DNA from: Paenibacillus sinopodophylli
Lineage (GTDB): Bacteria; Bacillota; Bacilli; Paenibacillales; Paenibacillaceae
Assembly: GCF_005930355.1 (NCBI RefSeq)
Contig: NZ_VDBO01000001.1
Span: 186,001 to 250,000, forward strand
Reading direction: 5' to 3'
DNA: 64,000 bases
This document shows, piece after piece, positions 26,398 to 35,928 of the stretch. Below the pieces are notes generated by a model, which did no database searches, was not told the DNA's origin, and saw only the letters and a list, made by a program, of their open reading frames with translations. Position 1 is the first letter of the stretch. The number at the start of each line of letters is the position of its first letter. The position numbers and the translations under genes were made by a program.

Positions 26398-27756
26398 ATG
26401 ACACCTGCAGTTAAGACGGCCATTGATCGGATACTTATATTCACCATTGCTGCCGTTTATATTGCTTTACAGCTTACTCAGCTTGAACCGTTGGTCTATT
26501 TACTGGGAGGCTTGGTGTTTGCTGCAATCTTCTTGCTGATTCCGAAGCTTAAAGGAATGACCTTATGGCTGACGATATTTTTCATAGCTGCCGGAGTTGT
26601 TCTTCTATTGCTTCAGAAAGCAAATGCTAGAATATGGTTCGAGTCAGCAGGGATAAATGTGACCATTGTTACCTTATTCCTATTCGCTCCTTTGTTCGGG
26701 ATTCCGGTTCGTCTTCCCGAATACGTCGAGGCTTTGAAGCGATTCTATGAAGTGAACCTGCGAAGCAAGACTGCTTTATTTCTTGGAACGCAGCTTCTTA
26801 CTCAAATCATGGGTGTGTTTATCAATGTGGGATCAATACCAGTTGTTTATCAAATGGTATTTGTAAAACCACAGCAAGGTATGCAAGGGCTGCTTGCTAA
26901 TGCGCTGAATAGGGGCTTTGCGGGGGCAATTCTTTGGTCCCCGTATTTTGCTGCGATGACGCTTGTGACCGCAGCGCTGGGTTTGTCATGGTCGGCTGTG
27001 TTGCCTTATATGCTCGGATTGGCCGTTTTAAGTCTAGTGATAAGCTTGGCGGCCGATTATCGTGAATTACTTCAAGTGAAGCCGAAGGAAGCTAAACAGC
27101 CGGTGGAAACAAAAGAAAGAGCGGTATTTCCTGTTGGACTCGGCATTTATTTAGTTTCTGCTATTGTTGCGATTTTAGCCATGGAACGTATGATCGAACT
27201 GCCGATGGTCTTGTTAATCTGTCTGGCTGCGTTAGCCTTCCCACTGATATGGTGCTTTGCGAAAAGGGAAATGACCATATATAAAGAAGGCTTCAAGAAC
27301 CATGTTACGGTCACTTTACCTGCACTGCAGAAAGAAATCACGCTGTTTCTAGCAGCGGGTTTCTTCAGCGGTTCAATCGGCATAACGAATCTCGGATCGA
27401 TGGTTCCAAGCCTGATTGAGCATGTCCCATTGCCGATAGCGTTCACATTTTCGATCGTAACTGTGGCATTGATTGCAGGATCGTCATTTATTGGGCTCCA
27501 TCCGATTGTGCCGGTAACTATTCTTGCAGGAAGTATTGTACCTATGAGCGTTGGGATAAGCCCTGTCTATTTCGCAGTGCTGCTGCTTGGAAGCTGGGCT
27601 TTGTCCAATCCCATATCGCCGGCTTCGGCAGTAAACAATTTGCTGGCTGGTCTACTTAAGAAATCGGTATTCGAGGTTGCCAAACCGAACTACAAATATG
27701 CAGTCTTCATGGCGATTGGATTGCTCATTTATTTGATGTTTGTGGTGAGATTTTAG
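26398..27756 (+). CDS. Polytopic membrane protein, probable transporter of unknown substrate
   Basis: Hydrophobic protein of 452 residues with about 11-12 predicted membrane segments and a cytoplasmic loop at about 222-240 (KPKEAKQPVETKERA). Two internal stretches look related (TQLLTQIMGVFINVGSIPVV near 135 and AAGFFSGSIGITNLGSMVP near 320), with re-entrant-loop-like Gly/Asn/Pro patterns (LSNPISPASAVNNL near 402), as in ion-transporter-superfamily carriers. I cannot assign it to a named family. It starts 22 bases after the dioxygenase gene and ends the operon, so it may import or export that pathway's substrate. Confidence 0.7.
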   Translation: MTPAVKTAIDRILIFTIAAVYIALQLTQLEPLVYLLGGLVFAAIFLLIPKLKGMTLWLTIFFIAAGVVLLLLQKANARIWFESAGINVTIVTLFLFAPLFGIPVRLPEYVEALKRFYEVNLRSKTALFLGTQLLTQIMGVFINVGSIPVVYQMVFVKPQQGMQGLLANALNRGFAGAILWSPYFAAMTLVTAALGLSWSAVLPYMLGLAVLSLVISLAADYRELLQVKPKEAKQPVETKERAVFPVGLGIYLVSAIVAILAMERMIELPMVLLICLAALAFPLIWCFAKREMTIYKEGFKNHVTVTLPALQKEITLFLAAGFFSGSIGITNLGSMVPSLIEHVPLPIAFTFSIVTVALIAGSSFIGLHPIVPVTILAGSIVPMSVGISPVYFAVLLLGSWALSNPISPASAVNNLLAGLLKKSVFEVAKPNYKYAVFMAIGLLIYLMFVVRF

Positions 27757-27824
27757 GAGTATGATATGGAATCCATATATCGAATGCATAGCCTGTTTTA
27801 GCTATGGTGCTCATCATAGGTAGG

Positions 27825-27848
27825 AACCACCCTGATGGGTGGTTTTTT
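27825..27848 (+). terminator. Terminator after the dioxygenase-transporter operon
   Basis: Perfect 8-bp stem AACCACCC/GGGTGGTT with loop TGAT and a continuing T run. It is close in sequence to the terminator at 3507-3530. Confidence 0.9.
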
Positions 27849-27932
27849 CTATTATTTAGGAAATTATGCAAAACTCAAAACGATAGTTGTAAGCACAGAT
27901 GCGTTCATTTACTGCGGTTTCTGCTCAATCAC

Positions 27933-28823
27933 TCAAGCGTTTAGCCGGATGAATTGCGGAATATGCATGTTCAACTCTTTGAGAAAAGCTTCAGAGGAAG
28001 GTGACAGTTTTTTCTTCGCATGCAGCCAATAGAACTCAACGATATGCTCTTCCTGAAGCGGAATGGGGACTATGTTGCCAGTCATGACATAGGGGTCATT
28101 TTTCAAGGAAATATCCAGATAGAAGCCGATGCCAAGTCCCTCGCTAATCACCCGTTTGGATACCTCAGAGTGCTTGGAATGAAACATTTCTCGAATCGGA
28201 CCGTAACTTTGAAGCTCCTCTTTAATATGCTCAGAAGTACCGATAATCGCATGCTCTCTAATCTCTTCCATAGTCAAACTTTTCTTGGCAGCGAGCGGAG
28301 ATTTGCCTCCTACACAAGCCATAATTCGGCATTTCAGAAAGTTTTCTGCCACTAGATTTTTGAATGGCATTTCCTCAGGCGTTCCAATTAGTCCCAAGTC
28401 CCATTCGCCTGCGAACAGCCGTTCTTCAATCTCAGCAGGGTGACTCTCCATAATTTGCAGTTCTACAAAAGGGTAGCGTTCTGAATAGTTGGTCAGTAGT
28501 TTGGGCAGAAAGCTTGTACAAGCACCGAATGTTGCCCCTATTACCAGCCGCTCATTAATGAGTGCACTGTTCAATCTTGCTGCTTCTGCGAACTGATCCC
28601 ATTTCATCAATATATCCTCTGCCATCTGAATGAGATTATGACCTGCGGGAGTCGGACGAGTTCCCGAACGCGTACGGGTGAAAATAGCGAGACCGATTTC
28701 ATTCTCTAATGCGGATATGGAGTTGCTGATGTTGGGTTGTGATAAATGTAGCTTCTCCGCGGCTAAAGTAATGGAACCGCTTTGGGCGACCTCGACTAAA
28801 TATCGTAATTGTTCAATACGCAT
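27933..28823 (-). CDS. LysR family transcriptional regulator
   Basis: LysR-type regulator of 296 residues. The N-terminal winged HTH (about 1-60: GSITLAAEKLHLSQPNISNSISALENEIG) is followed by the periplasmic-binding-like effector domain (about 90-295). The ATG has AAAAGGAGC upstream. It is divergent to the aminotransferase-ssu genes and an ATA-N9-TAT box lies in the shared intergenic region. By position and targets it resembles the sulfur regulators CysL and YtlI of Bacillus, but I cannot tell which from sequence alone. Confidence 0.9.
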   Translation of the reverse strand: MRIEQLRYLVEVAQSGSITLAAEKLHLSQPNISNSISALENEIGLAIFTRTRSGTRPTPAGHNLIQMAEDILMKWDQFAEAARLNSALINERLVIGATFGACTSFLPKLLTNYSERYPFVELQIMESHPAEIEERLFAGEWDLGLIGTPEEMPFKNLVAENFLKCRIMACVGGKSPLAAKKSLTMEEIREHAIIGTSEHIKEELQSYGPIREMFHSKHSEVSKRVISEGLGIGFYLDISLKNDPYVMTGNIVPIPLQEEHIVEFYWLHAKKKLSPSSEAFLKELNMHIPQFIRLNA

Positions 28824-28844
28824 ATGCGGGCTCCTTTTCCATTC

Positions 28845-28859
28845 ATAATCTGTAGTTAT
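28845..28859. promoter_or_regulatory. Candidate LysR box (T-N11-A)
   Basis: ATAATCTGTAGTTAT has the dyad ATAA-N7-TTAT and the T-N11-A spacing of LysR sites. Read on the minus strand it is ATAACTACAGATTAT and matches 11 of 15 bases of 43974-43988 upstream of the amino acid transporter. It is 22 bases from the LysR start codon, fitting autoregulation. Confidence 0.5.
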
Positions 28860-29009
28860 GGAAACATTGTTTTTTTATATTATACATTCTAATTCGCAAT
28901 GTGTAATACTTCAACTATCAAATACTTAATATCCTATCGGAAATTACGAAATTACGTACAGGACAGTATCTGTTAACCAAATATAGCGGTATTTATCGAA
29001 AGGTTGTGA

Positions 29010-30236
29010 ATGAGCGTAATGGTAGACAAACTTACTCCTTTTGTTTATGCAAGCAGAGTTCCGCAGACGGCTCCGATGGGGGCTGCGCAGGCAACGAGTC
29101 GAGCGGATGTCATTCCACTTTCCTATGGATCTCCCGTATCGGATTCGTTTCCTTATGAAGCGCTCCAGCTTGCAGCATCAGAAGCCATTATGTCGCAAGG
29201 AAATGAAGCACTGCAGTATACGGGAGCGGATGGTCCGGCTGTTGTTCGAAAGTGGATATCCGAGCGCTCAGCACTGCGAGGAATTGAAACGAAACCTGAA
29301 ACGGTACTCGTCACTTACGGATCAGGACAAGCCATTGACTTCGCTTGCCGAGCAATATTAGAGCCAGGAGATCATGTTTGGGTTGAATCTCCAACCTTCT
29401 TCGGCGCACTGAATACATTCCGCTCCAGTGAAGCGGTGCTCACCGCCTTCCCGATTGATGCTGAAGGTTTGCGCGTCGACCTTGTAGAGGAAGCGCTTAT
29501 AGCAGCGGATCATGCAGGCAAGCCATTGCCGAAGCTGCTTTATTGCATTCCGAATTATCATAATCCAGGCGGGGTCAGCTTATCCGTTGACCGTCGTAAG
29601 CGGCTCGCGGAGCTGGCACAAACGTATAACTTCTTTATTCTTGAGGATGACGCTTATTCGGAGCTGAATTTCGAGGAGGAGTATTTGCCGGCCGTCTACA
29701 CGTTTGCTCCGCAAAGAACGATTTATCTAGGAACCTTCTCGAAGACAATTGCACCGGGCATTCGAGTGGGCTGGGCAATAGCATCTGCTGAGGCAATAAG
29801 TAAGCTCGGTTCTTTCTTCCACGGCAGCCGTGCCAGCGTCTTCACTCAGCAAATCGTTGCCAATTTACTGCGAAGCTATTCGCTTGCCGAGCATATTAAG
29901 CAGCTGGTCGAGCGCTACCGTAAACAGCGTGACTGCATGCTTGCATCACTGGACAATTATTTTGGAGATGCGGTGGAATATACCATTCCCCAGGGAGGCT
30001 TCTTCGTCTGGCTGCGTTTCAAAGAAGAAGTAGATACAAGTGAACTCGTCAAATTCGCTGCTGAGCGCGGTGTAAGTTTTATTGACGGCAGACAGTTTTA
30101 TTTGACGCCTGATGAAGGCAAGCACGAAGCACGATTATCGTTTAGCTATTGTGAATCGGAGTCGCTGGAGTTAGGCGTTGCAAGATTAGCAGAAGCGTAT
30201 ATCGCCTATTTGGCTGAACGAAATCAACGTTCATAG
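29010..30236 (+). CDS. PLP-dependent aminotransferase, class I/II (LysN/2-aminoadipate type)
   Basis: Fold-type I aminotransferase of 408 residues without the GntR DNA-binding domain found in MocR relatives. PLP contacts are visible: YGSGQAID (phosphate loop, about 97-104), NYHNPGG (about 184-190), LEDDAYSEL (Asp, about 213-221) and the Schiff-base lysine in GTFSKTIAPGIRVGW (near 247). It is divergent to LysR and precedes the sulfonate-type transporter by 107 bases with no terminator visible, so it may be transcribed with it. It could remove the amino group of sulfur- or nitrogen-containing amino acids; the substrate is not predictable. Confidence 0.87.
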   Translation: MSVMVDKLTPFVYASRVPQTAPMGAAQATSRADVIPLSYGSPVSDSFPYEALQLAASEAIMSQGNEALQYTGADGPAVVRKWISERSALRGIETKPETVLVTYGSGQAIDFACRAILEPGDHVWVESPTFFGALNTFRSSEAVLTAFPIDAEGLRVDLVEEALIAADHAGKPLPKLLYCIPNYHNPGGVSLSVDRRKRLAELAQTYNFFILEDDAYSELNFEEEYLPAVYTFAPQRTIYLGTFSKTIAPGIRVGWAIASAEAISKLGSFFHGSRASVFTQQIVANLLRSYSLAEHIKQLVERYRKQRDCMLASLDNYFGDAVEYTIPQGGFFVWLRFKEEVDTSELVKFAAERGVSFIDGRQFYLTPDEGKHEARLSFSYCESESLELGVARLAEAYIAYLAERNQRS

Positions 30237-30343
30237 GTGGTCTTGCTTCCGAGAGCGATTGTTATGGTGAGTGAAATGAAAGTTGAAGGATAACCAATCA
30301 TATAACAGGTGACACCAAGCACACTGTTCAGGAGGAATTATTA

Positions 30344-31444
30344 ATGAAGAACAAAAGATCCACAATATGGAGTGTTTTATTAATTGCAGTTTTTGTACTG
30401 GTATTGAGTGCATGCGGAAACAAACAAGAAGCAGCATCAGGCAATAAGTCTGCTACTGATACGCCTGCAGCAGCAACTGAAACTCCCGCTGAATCTGAGC
30501 AGCCTGCACAGCCAGATCCTGAAAAATATAAAGGTGTAGTTGTTAATCTAGAAGGAAGCCAAGTTGGTCCAATGATTATTGCAAAAGAAAAAGGTTGGTT
30601 CGCTGAAGAAATTGGGAAGTACGGCGCAACTGTAGAATTCCAAACACTGGCAAGCGCATCGCAATATAACGAATCGCTGGCTGCTGGACGTCTGGACATC
30701 GTTCGTACAGGTTATATCGGCACGATTACAGCACAAGCGGCTGGTATTTCGTTCAAGTCACTTGCAGAAGGAAGCAGTGGTGCACCAGATGCTATTCTTG
30801 TGCCAGAAGCAAGCAGCATTAAATCCATTCAAGACTTGAAAGGCAAGACAATTGCGGTTGCCAAAGGAAGCAGCTCATGGGGCTTGCTGCAGCATGCGCT
30901 GAAAAAAGAAGGTATTTCGCCGGACGAGGTTAAGCTTGTTAACCTTCAACCGGGAGACGCGCAAGCTGCTTATCAAGGTGGCCAGGTTGATGCATGGGTT
31001 ATTTTCGAACCGTACCGCAGTCAGCAAACAAGCTCAGGTGAATCAAGAATTATCGCAGAAGCGAGCACGCTTGGTATTTTCACACCGGGCTATGTCATTG
31101 CTCGTACTGAATTCGCAGAGAAATACCCTGAGCTGGTAGAAGCTTTCTTGAAAGCTTACCAGAAAGCGATTGATTGGCAGATGGCGAATTTGGATGAAGC
31201 CGTTGCTCTTAACGCCAAAATCAAAAATGTAAGTGAAGATACGATTCGTGCTTCGATGGCGAACCCTAGCTCTGTGCCGACCAATCTTCCGGTATCAGAG
31301 GAAGCGACTAAATTCCAGCAGCAAACTGCTGATTTCATGTTCGAGCTTGGTGAAATCAAGCAAAAGATTGATGTATCAACCGTCATTGATAATTCTTATC
31401 TTGAAAAAACGTTGGAGGATTTGAAGGCAGAATCGAATAAATAA
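30344..31444 (+). CDS. ssuA: Aliphatic sulfonate-type ABC transporter binding lipoprotein
   Basis: Solute-binding lipoprotein of 366 residues, SsuA/TauA/NrtA-like. The signal peptide ends in LSAC (Cys24), then a low-complexity linker to about 58 and the binding domain (EGSQVGPMIIAKEKGWFAEE, LAAGRLDIVRTGYIGTI, VAKGSSSWGLLQHAL, QPGDAQAAYQGGQVDAWVIFEPY). A GAGGAATTATT ribosome binding site precedes the ATG. The ATPase and permease of the system are encoded downstream, split from it by two monooxygenase genes, so it likely imports an organosulfur compound that those enzymes oxidise. The symbol indicates family; the ligand is unproven. Confidence 0.85.
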   Translation: MKNKRSTIWSVLLIAVFVLVLSACGNKQEAASGNKSATDTPAAATETPAESEQPAQPDPEKYKGVVVNLEGSQVGPMIIAKEKGWFAEEIGKYGATVEFQTLASASQYNESLAAGRLDIVRTGYIGTITAQAAGISFKSLAEGSSGAPDAILVPEASSIKSIQDLKGKTIAVAKGSSSWGLLQHALKKEGISPDEVKLVNLQPGDAQAAYQGGQVDAWVIFEPYRSQQTSSGESRIIAEASTLGIFTPGYVIARTEFAEKYPELVEAFLKAYQKAIDWQMANLDEAVALNAKIKNVSEDTIRASMANPSSVPTNLPVSEEATKFQQQTADFMFELGEIKQKIDVSTVIDNSYLEKTLEDLKAESNK

Positions 31445-31466
31445 TAATGGATGGAAGTGTAACGAA

Positions 31467-32822
31467 ATGAAGCAGTTGAATGAGCAAATGAATCTTGGAG
31501 CCTTTGTGTTCACGTTCGGTCATCACTTTGCAGCATGGCGTCATCCGGATACGGATACGAATGAAGTGATCAGCTTGGATTACTATCGGGAGGTTGCTGC
31601 AAGTGCGGAGCGCGGTAAGCTGGATATGCTTTTCCTAGCTGATTCTGGCTCTATACCACTGAGTGATGCGGAATCAAGCGCTCGCTTCGTATACCCAGAA
31701 TCAACAGCGGTTCTTGGTGCATTTGCAGCGATGACGACGAAAATAGGACTGGCTGCTACCGTATCTACGACTTTCAATGATCCGTATAATGTTGCCAGAC
31801 GTTTCTCGACACTCGATCATCTGAGTAAGGGACGCGCTGCATGGAACGTCGTTACATCGACTAAAGAGGGCGATGCGCTCAACTACAGCATGGAGAAGCT
31901 TCCGGAACATGGATTGCGGTATGAGAGAGCAAAGGAGTTCTTGGACGTTGCGAATGCTCTTTGGGATAGCTGGGAAGATGATGCGCTAATGTGGGATAAG
32001 CAAGACGGTATATTTGCTGATAAGGAGAAGGTACATCTGCTTTCGCACAGCGGTAAAGCATTCTCTGTGCTGGGGCCGCTTAATATACCGCGGTCCCCGC
32101 AAGGGCGTCCCGTCATTATTCAAGCGGGTACATCGCCAGCTGGGTCGAGGTTTGCGGCAAGCGGAGCAGATGTCGTCTTCACGGCATGTGAGGATAAGGA
32201 AGAAGCAATCAGCTTCTATAAGCATGTGAAGGGGTTGCTGCCTGAGTTCGGTAGGGAAGCAGGCGACGTTAAAATTATGCCTGGGCTTATGTTTTTCGTT
32301 GGTGCCACGGAAGCGGAAGCGAAAGCGAATGAAGAGCAATTCTATGATCTAATCATGCCGACTGCAGGTGTCACATATTTGTCGAGGATGCTGAATACGG
32401 ATCTATCGGGCTGCTCGCTTGACGAGGAACTGCCGGAGATTGAGCTTGAAGGCAACACAAGCCGGGCGAAGCTTATTGTAGAAATGGCGCGTAAGACGAA
32501 ACAGACCGTTCGTGAGCTTGGTATGCATTACGCCGTTGCGAGAGGCCATATGAAAGTGACAGGTACTCCTGAACAAATTGCTGATGTGATGGAGGACTGG
32601 TTCCGCAGCGGCGCTTGTGATGGCTTCAACATTATGCCGCCGTTATTGCCAGGCGGGATGGCCGAGTTTGTAGATCAAGTTATTCCGGTGCTCCAGCGTA
32701 GAGGGTTGTTTCGCACGGAGTATACAGGTAACACATTAAGAGAGCATCTTGGACTTAAACGGCCGAACAGCCAATTCGCGGCAGGCGAAACTCGCAGTAT
32801 GCAGGAAGAGGTGACCAAATGA
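31467..32822 (+). CDS. LLM class flavin-dependent monooxygenase, NtaA/SnaA/DszA family (copy 1)
   Basis: FMNH2-dependent monooxygenase of 451 residues with the bacterial-luciferase barrel. Family marks include GHHFAAWRHPD (about 17-27), [40 protein letters not shown] (about 105-135), VIIQAGTSPAGSRFAA (about 215-230) and [13 protein letters not shown] near 395. Members oxidise nitrilotriacetate, dibenzothiophene sulfone or related sulfur compounds using reduced flavin from a partner reductase, which is not encoded here. It overlaps the second copy by 4 bases (ATGA). Its position inside an ssu-like transporter operon indicates an imported organosulfur substrate. Confidence 0.9.
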   Translation: MKQLNEQMNLGAFVFTFGHHFAAWRHPDTDTNEVISLDYYREVAASAERGKLDMLFLADSGSIPLSDAESSARFVYPESTAVLGAFAAMTTKIGLAATVSTTFNDPYNVARRFSTLDHLSKGRAAWNVVTSTKEGDALNYSMEKLPEHGLRYERAKEFLDVANALWDSWEDDALMWDKQDGIFADKEKVHLLSHSGKAFSVLGPLNIPRSPQGRPVIIQAGTSPAGSRFAASGADVVFTACEDKEEAISFYKHVKGLLPEFGREAGDVKIMPGLMFFVGATEAEAKANEEQFYDLIMPTAGVTYLSRMLNTDLSGCSLDEELPEIELEGNTSRAKLIVEMARKTKQTVRELGMHYAVARGHMKVTGTPEQIADVMEDWFRSGACDGFNIMPPLLPGGMAEFVDQVIPVLQRRGLFRTEYTGNTLREHLGLKRPNSQFAAGETRSMQEEVTK

Positions 32823-34168
32823 GTGCGAAAGACAAACAGTTGAAGCTCGGATTGTTTATCCAAAGTACAGGTCATCACGCTGCCGCTTGGCGTCATCCGG
32901 AATCAGCAACGGGACAAAGCCATAATGTGAAATATTATCAACAGCTTGCCAAAGATGCGGAGCGGGGGAAGTTTGATCTGATCTTCCTAGCCGATGATCT
33001 GGCTGTCCCGCTTCCATTCAAATCGGCGTTAACTGATCGTTATGGTAAACTAGAGCCATTGACGCTGCTTTCCAACTTGGCTGCAGTTACGGAACATATT
33101 GGACTGGCAGCAACGATGTCCACTACGTTTAACGAACCTTTCCACGCAGCTCGCAAATTCGCCTCGCTAGATCATATTAGCAACGGACGTGCTGCATGGA
33201 ATGTTGTGACATCGGCGCTTAATGATGAAGCTTTCAACTTTGGGCAAGAGAAAATTCTGGATCATGAATTGCGATATGACCGAGCAGACGAGTTTGTCCA
33301 AGTAGTCAAGGGATTATGGGATAGCTGGGATGAGGATGCCGTAGGCGCTAACAAGGAAACCGGTCAATATTTCGATGCAGATAAGGTTCATGTTCTTAAT
33401 CATAAAGGTCCATTCTTCTCCGTACGGGGACCGCTGAACGTTGCTCGTCCTGTACAAGGGCGCCCTGTCCTCATACAAGCAGGATCATCTGAAACTGGCC
33501 AACAGTTTGCTTCAAAGAATGCCGATATCGTATTTACGGTGCAGAATGATCTCGAAAAAGCGAAGCATTATTATTCGCAAGTCAAACAAAAAGCCGAGTC
33601 TCAAGGACGATCAGCTGATGATATTAAAATTATGCCAGGTCTATTCCCGATCATTGCAGACACCATCGAGGAAGCAGAGGCGAATTACCAGCAGCTGCAG
33701 GATCTGGTTAACCGCCATATTGGTACTGCACTATTAGGAGGCGTATTTGATAATATCGATTTGTCGGGCTATGCGGATGATGAGCTGTTCCCTGAACTAC
33801 AGGATGCACAGGGTACGCGCAGCCGTTTCCAGTTGGTGATGGAGACAGCACGCAGGGAAGGCCTAACCGTACGTGAAGTATATTTGCGGTTTGCATCGGC
33901 ACGCGGCCACTTAACGGTCATTGGTACAGCTGAACAAATCGCTGACTTGATGGAGCTATGGCTGCGTGAAGAGGCTGCAGATGGCTTTAATATTATGCCG
34001 CCATATATGCCAGGTGGATTGAATGATTTTGTGGACAAGGTTATTCCAATTTTGCAGCAGCGCGGCTTATTCCGGACGGAGTATAAGGGTCATACGCTGC
34101 GAGATCATCTGGGACTTTCCCGTCCTGCGAGCAGGTACGAAAAGGTCGCGAATGGAGCAGAAGGATGA
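32819..34168 (+). CDS. LLM class flavin-dependent monooxygenase, NtaA/SnaA/DszA family (copy 2)
   Basis: Second luciferase-like monooxygenase, 449 residues, paralogous to the preceding one: [70 protein letters not shown] and [13 protein letters not shown]. Both ends are translationally coupled (ATGA overlaps of 4 bases with the upstream monooxygenase and the downstream ATPase). Two tandem copies could form a heteromer or act on successive substrates, as SnaA-type or DszA/DszC-type enzymes do. The sequences have diverged well beyond a recent duplication. Confidence 0.9.
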   Translation: MSAKDKQLKLGLFIQSTGHHAAAWRHPESATGQSHNVKYYQQLAKDAERGKFDLIFLADDLAVPLPFKSALTDRYGKLEPLTLLSNLAAVTEHIGLAATMSTTFNEPFHAARKFASLDHISNGRAAWNVVTSALNDEAFNFGQEKILDHELRYDRADEFVQVVKGLWDSWDEDAVGANKETGQYFDADKVHVLNHKGPFFSVRGPLNVARPVQGRPVLIQAGSSETGQQFASKNADIVFTVQNDLEKAKHYYSQVKQKAESQGRSADDIKIMPGLFPIIADTIEEAEANYQQLQDLVNRHIGTALLGGVFDNIDLSGYADDELFPELQDAQGTRSRFQLVMETARREGLTVREVYLRFASARGHLTVIGTAEQIADLMELWLREEAADGFNIMPPYMPGGLNDFVDKVIPILQQRGLFRTEYKGHTLRDHLGLSRPASRYEKVANGAEG

Positions 34169-34935
34169 GTACTACAGGAAAGCTGGAGTTGTTATCCGTA
34201 AACAAAAGCTTTGTGGGAGCTGAAACGAATCATGTGCTAGCCGATATCGATTTGAATATCAGTCCTGGGCAGTTTGTTACGATCATTGGACCCAGCGGCT
34301 GCGGCAAAAGCACCTTGCTCAAAATTGTAGCCGGATTAGATCAAGATTATACAGGCTCCGTCTTCATAAATGACCAAGAAGTTAGTGATCCGAGCCGCGA
34401 TAAAGGATTTATTTTTCAAGAGCATCGACTATTTCCATGGTTAACCGTTGAGCAGAATATTGCAGCGGATCTGTCACTTCGCAGCAGCGAGGTGCGTCAG
34501 AAGGTAGATGAAATGATCGCGTTAGTGCGGCTTGACGGATATGAGAAAGCATACCCCAAGCAGTTGTCGGGTGGTATGTCCCAGCGGGTGGCGATTGCTC
34601 GTGCACTTATGCGCAGCCCGCAGGTACTGCTGCTGGATGAACCGTTCGGCGCATTGGATGCATTCACACGTACGCATATGCAGGAGGCGCTTCTGGATAT
34701 TTGGCGAACGAATAGAACGACGATGATGCTTGTCACGCATGATTTGGACGAGGCCGTTTTTTTATCGGAGAAAATTGTTGTCATGGATGCTAGGCCGGGA
34801 CGGGTGAAACAAACAATCGTGAATGATCTGCCGTATCCTCGAACGCGGTACGGAGCAGGGTTTCAAGAATTACGCAGCCTTGTGCTGAGAGCACTGGAGC
34901 AGCCAGGGGAAACGGATGAAAGCTGGACAATTTGA
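34165..34935 (+). CDS. ssuB: Sulfonate-type ABC transporter ATPase
   Basis: Energy-providing subunit, 256 residues, SsuB/TauB type. Walker [10 protein letters not shown] (about 42-50), Q-loop [11 protein letters not shown], signature [15 protein letters not shown] (about 132-146), Walker [13 protein letters not shown] (about 153-164) and the switch His in [10 protein letters not shown]. It overlaps the second monooxygenase by 4 bases. It pairs with the binding lipoprotein at 30344 and the permease at 34981. Confidence 0.93.
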   Translation: MSTTGKLELLSVNKSFVGAETNHVLADIDLNISPGQFVTIIGPSGCGKSTLLKIVAGLDQDYTGSVFINDQEVSDPSRDKGFIFQEHRLFPWLTVEQNIAADLSLRSSEVRQKVDEMIALVRLDGYEKAYPKQLSGGMSQRVAIARALMRSPQVLLLDEPFGALDAFTRTHMQEALLDIWRTNRTTMMLVTHDLDEAVFLSEKIVVMDARPGRVKQTIVNDLPYPRTRYGAGFQELRSLVLRALEQPGETDESWTI

Positions 34936-34980
34936 TGTTGTCCAGAAGAGATCCGCATGGTGAGCAGACGAGGAGACATT

Positions 34981-35745
34981 ATGAAGATATCAAAAAAATG
35001 GTGGAAAGGGGCCATTATTCCGGTCACTGTACTGCTATTGTGGCAGTTGGCTTCCTTCACAGGTGCAGCTGACCCTAAGTTGTTTCCGGCGCCTAGCTCA
35101 ATTTTTGGAGATTTTTACAGCATGCTCTTGTCAGGAGAGCTATACTATCATATCCGAATCAGCATCGTGCGCGCCGCACTTGGGTTTTTACTGGGAGGTT
35201 CATTGGGACTTCTTATTGGCCTGTTAGTCGGGATGTACGTGAAGGTGGAGGAGTTCGTCGATCCAACCGTGCAAATGCTGCGTACAGTGCCGCTGCTGGC
35301 CATCACACCGTTATTTATATTATGGTTTGGCTTTGGCGAGCTGTCCAAGGTACTGCTCATTGCGATGGGAGCGTTCTTTCCACTTTATTTGAACACATTT
35401 CTTGGCGTTCGAAATGTGGATAAGAAGCTGTATGATGTGGCGCGAGTGCTTGAGTTCAGTCGCTTCAAGCAGATAACCAAGCTGATGCTGCCTGGGGCTC
35501 TGCCCAATATACTATTAGGACTGCGACTTTCACTTAGCGTAGCATGGCTATGTCTAGTAGTAGCAGAGCTTATGGGAGCCGATAGCGGAGTTGGTTTTCT
35601 GATCCAAGATGCGCGTTCTTATGTACGAACTGGTGCTGTGTTTGTCGGTATTTTCATATTTGCTGCCGTTGGCAAGCTGGCGGATTCGGTTGTACGGTTA
35701 CTTGAGAGGAAATGGCTGCGTTGGCAGGACAATTATCGAGGGTAA
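34981..35745 (+). CDS. ssuC: Sulfonate-type ABC transporter permease
   Basis: Membrane subunit of the same importer, 254 residues, SsuC/TauC type with about six helices and the MRTVPLLAITPLFILWFG-like stretch (about 103-120), followed by an EAA-type loop (DVARVLEFSRFKQITKLMLPGALP, about 150-180). An ATG at 34957 is in frame, but GAGGAG precedes the ATG at 34981 at good spacing, so that is chosen. It is the last gene of the operon and a strong terminator follows. Confidence 0.92.
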   Translation: MKISKKWWKGAIIPVTVLLLWQLASFTGAADPKLFPAPSSIFGDFYSMLLSGELYYHIRISIVRAALGFLLGGSLGLLIGLLVGMYVKVEEFVDPTVQMLRTVPLLAITPLFILWFGFGELSKVLLIAMGAFFPLYLNTFLGVRNVDKKLYDVARVLEFSRFKQITKLMLPGALPNILLGLRLSLSVAWLCLVVAELMGADSGVGFLIQDARSYVRTGAVFVGIFIFAAVGKLADSVVRLLERKWLRWQDNYRG

Positions 35746-35808
35746 CGGATTGAACGAAGCTAATGGAATGTAAGCTTCTCGACAGGCATATTAGAATAGC
35801 AAGTCATA

Positions 35809-35850
35809 AAGCAAATAACCACGTCCACTGGATGTGGTTATTTGCTTTAT
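35809..35850 (+). terminator. Terminator after the ssu-monooxygenase operon
   Basis: AAGCAAATAACCAC pairs with GTGGTTATTTGCTT, making a 14-bp stem around a short loop, with a few T residues after it. The operon from about 29010 or 30344 to 35745 ends here. The convergent amidase gene follows. Confidence 0.85.
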
Positions 35851-35928
35851 TAGTCGCATTATGCAGATGGAAGTGAAAAGAAACGAGGACGATGCACATC
35901 GTCAGCAAATATTGAAAAAGGTGAAGAG

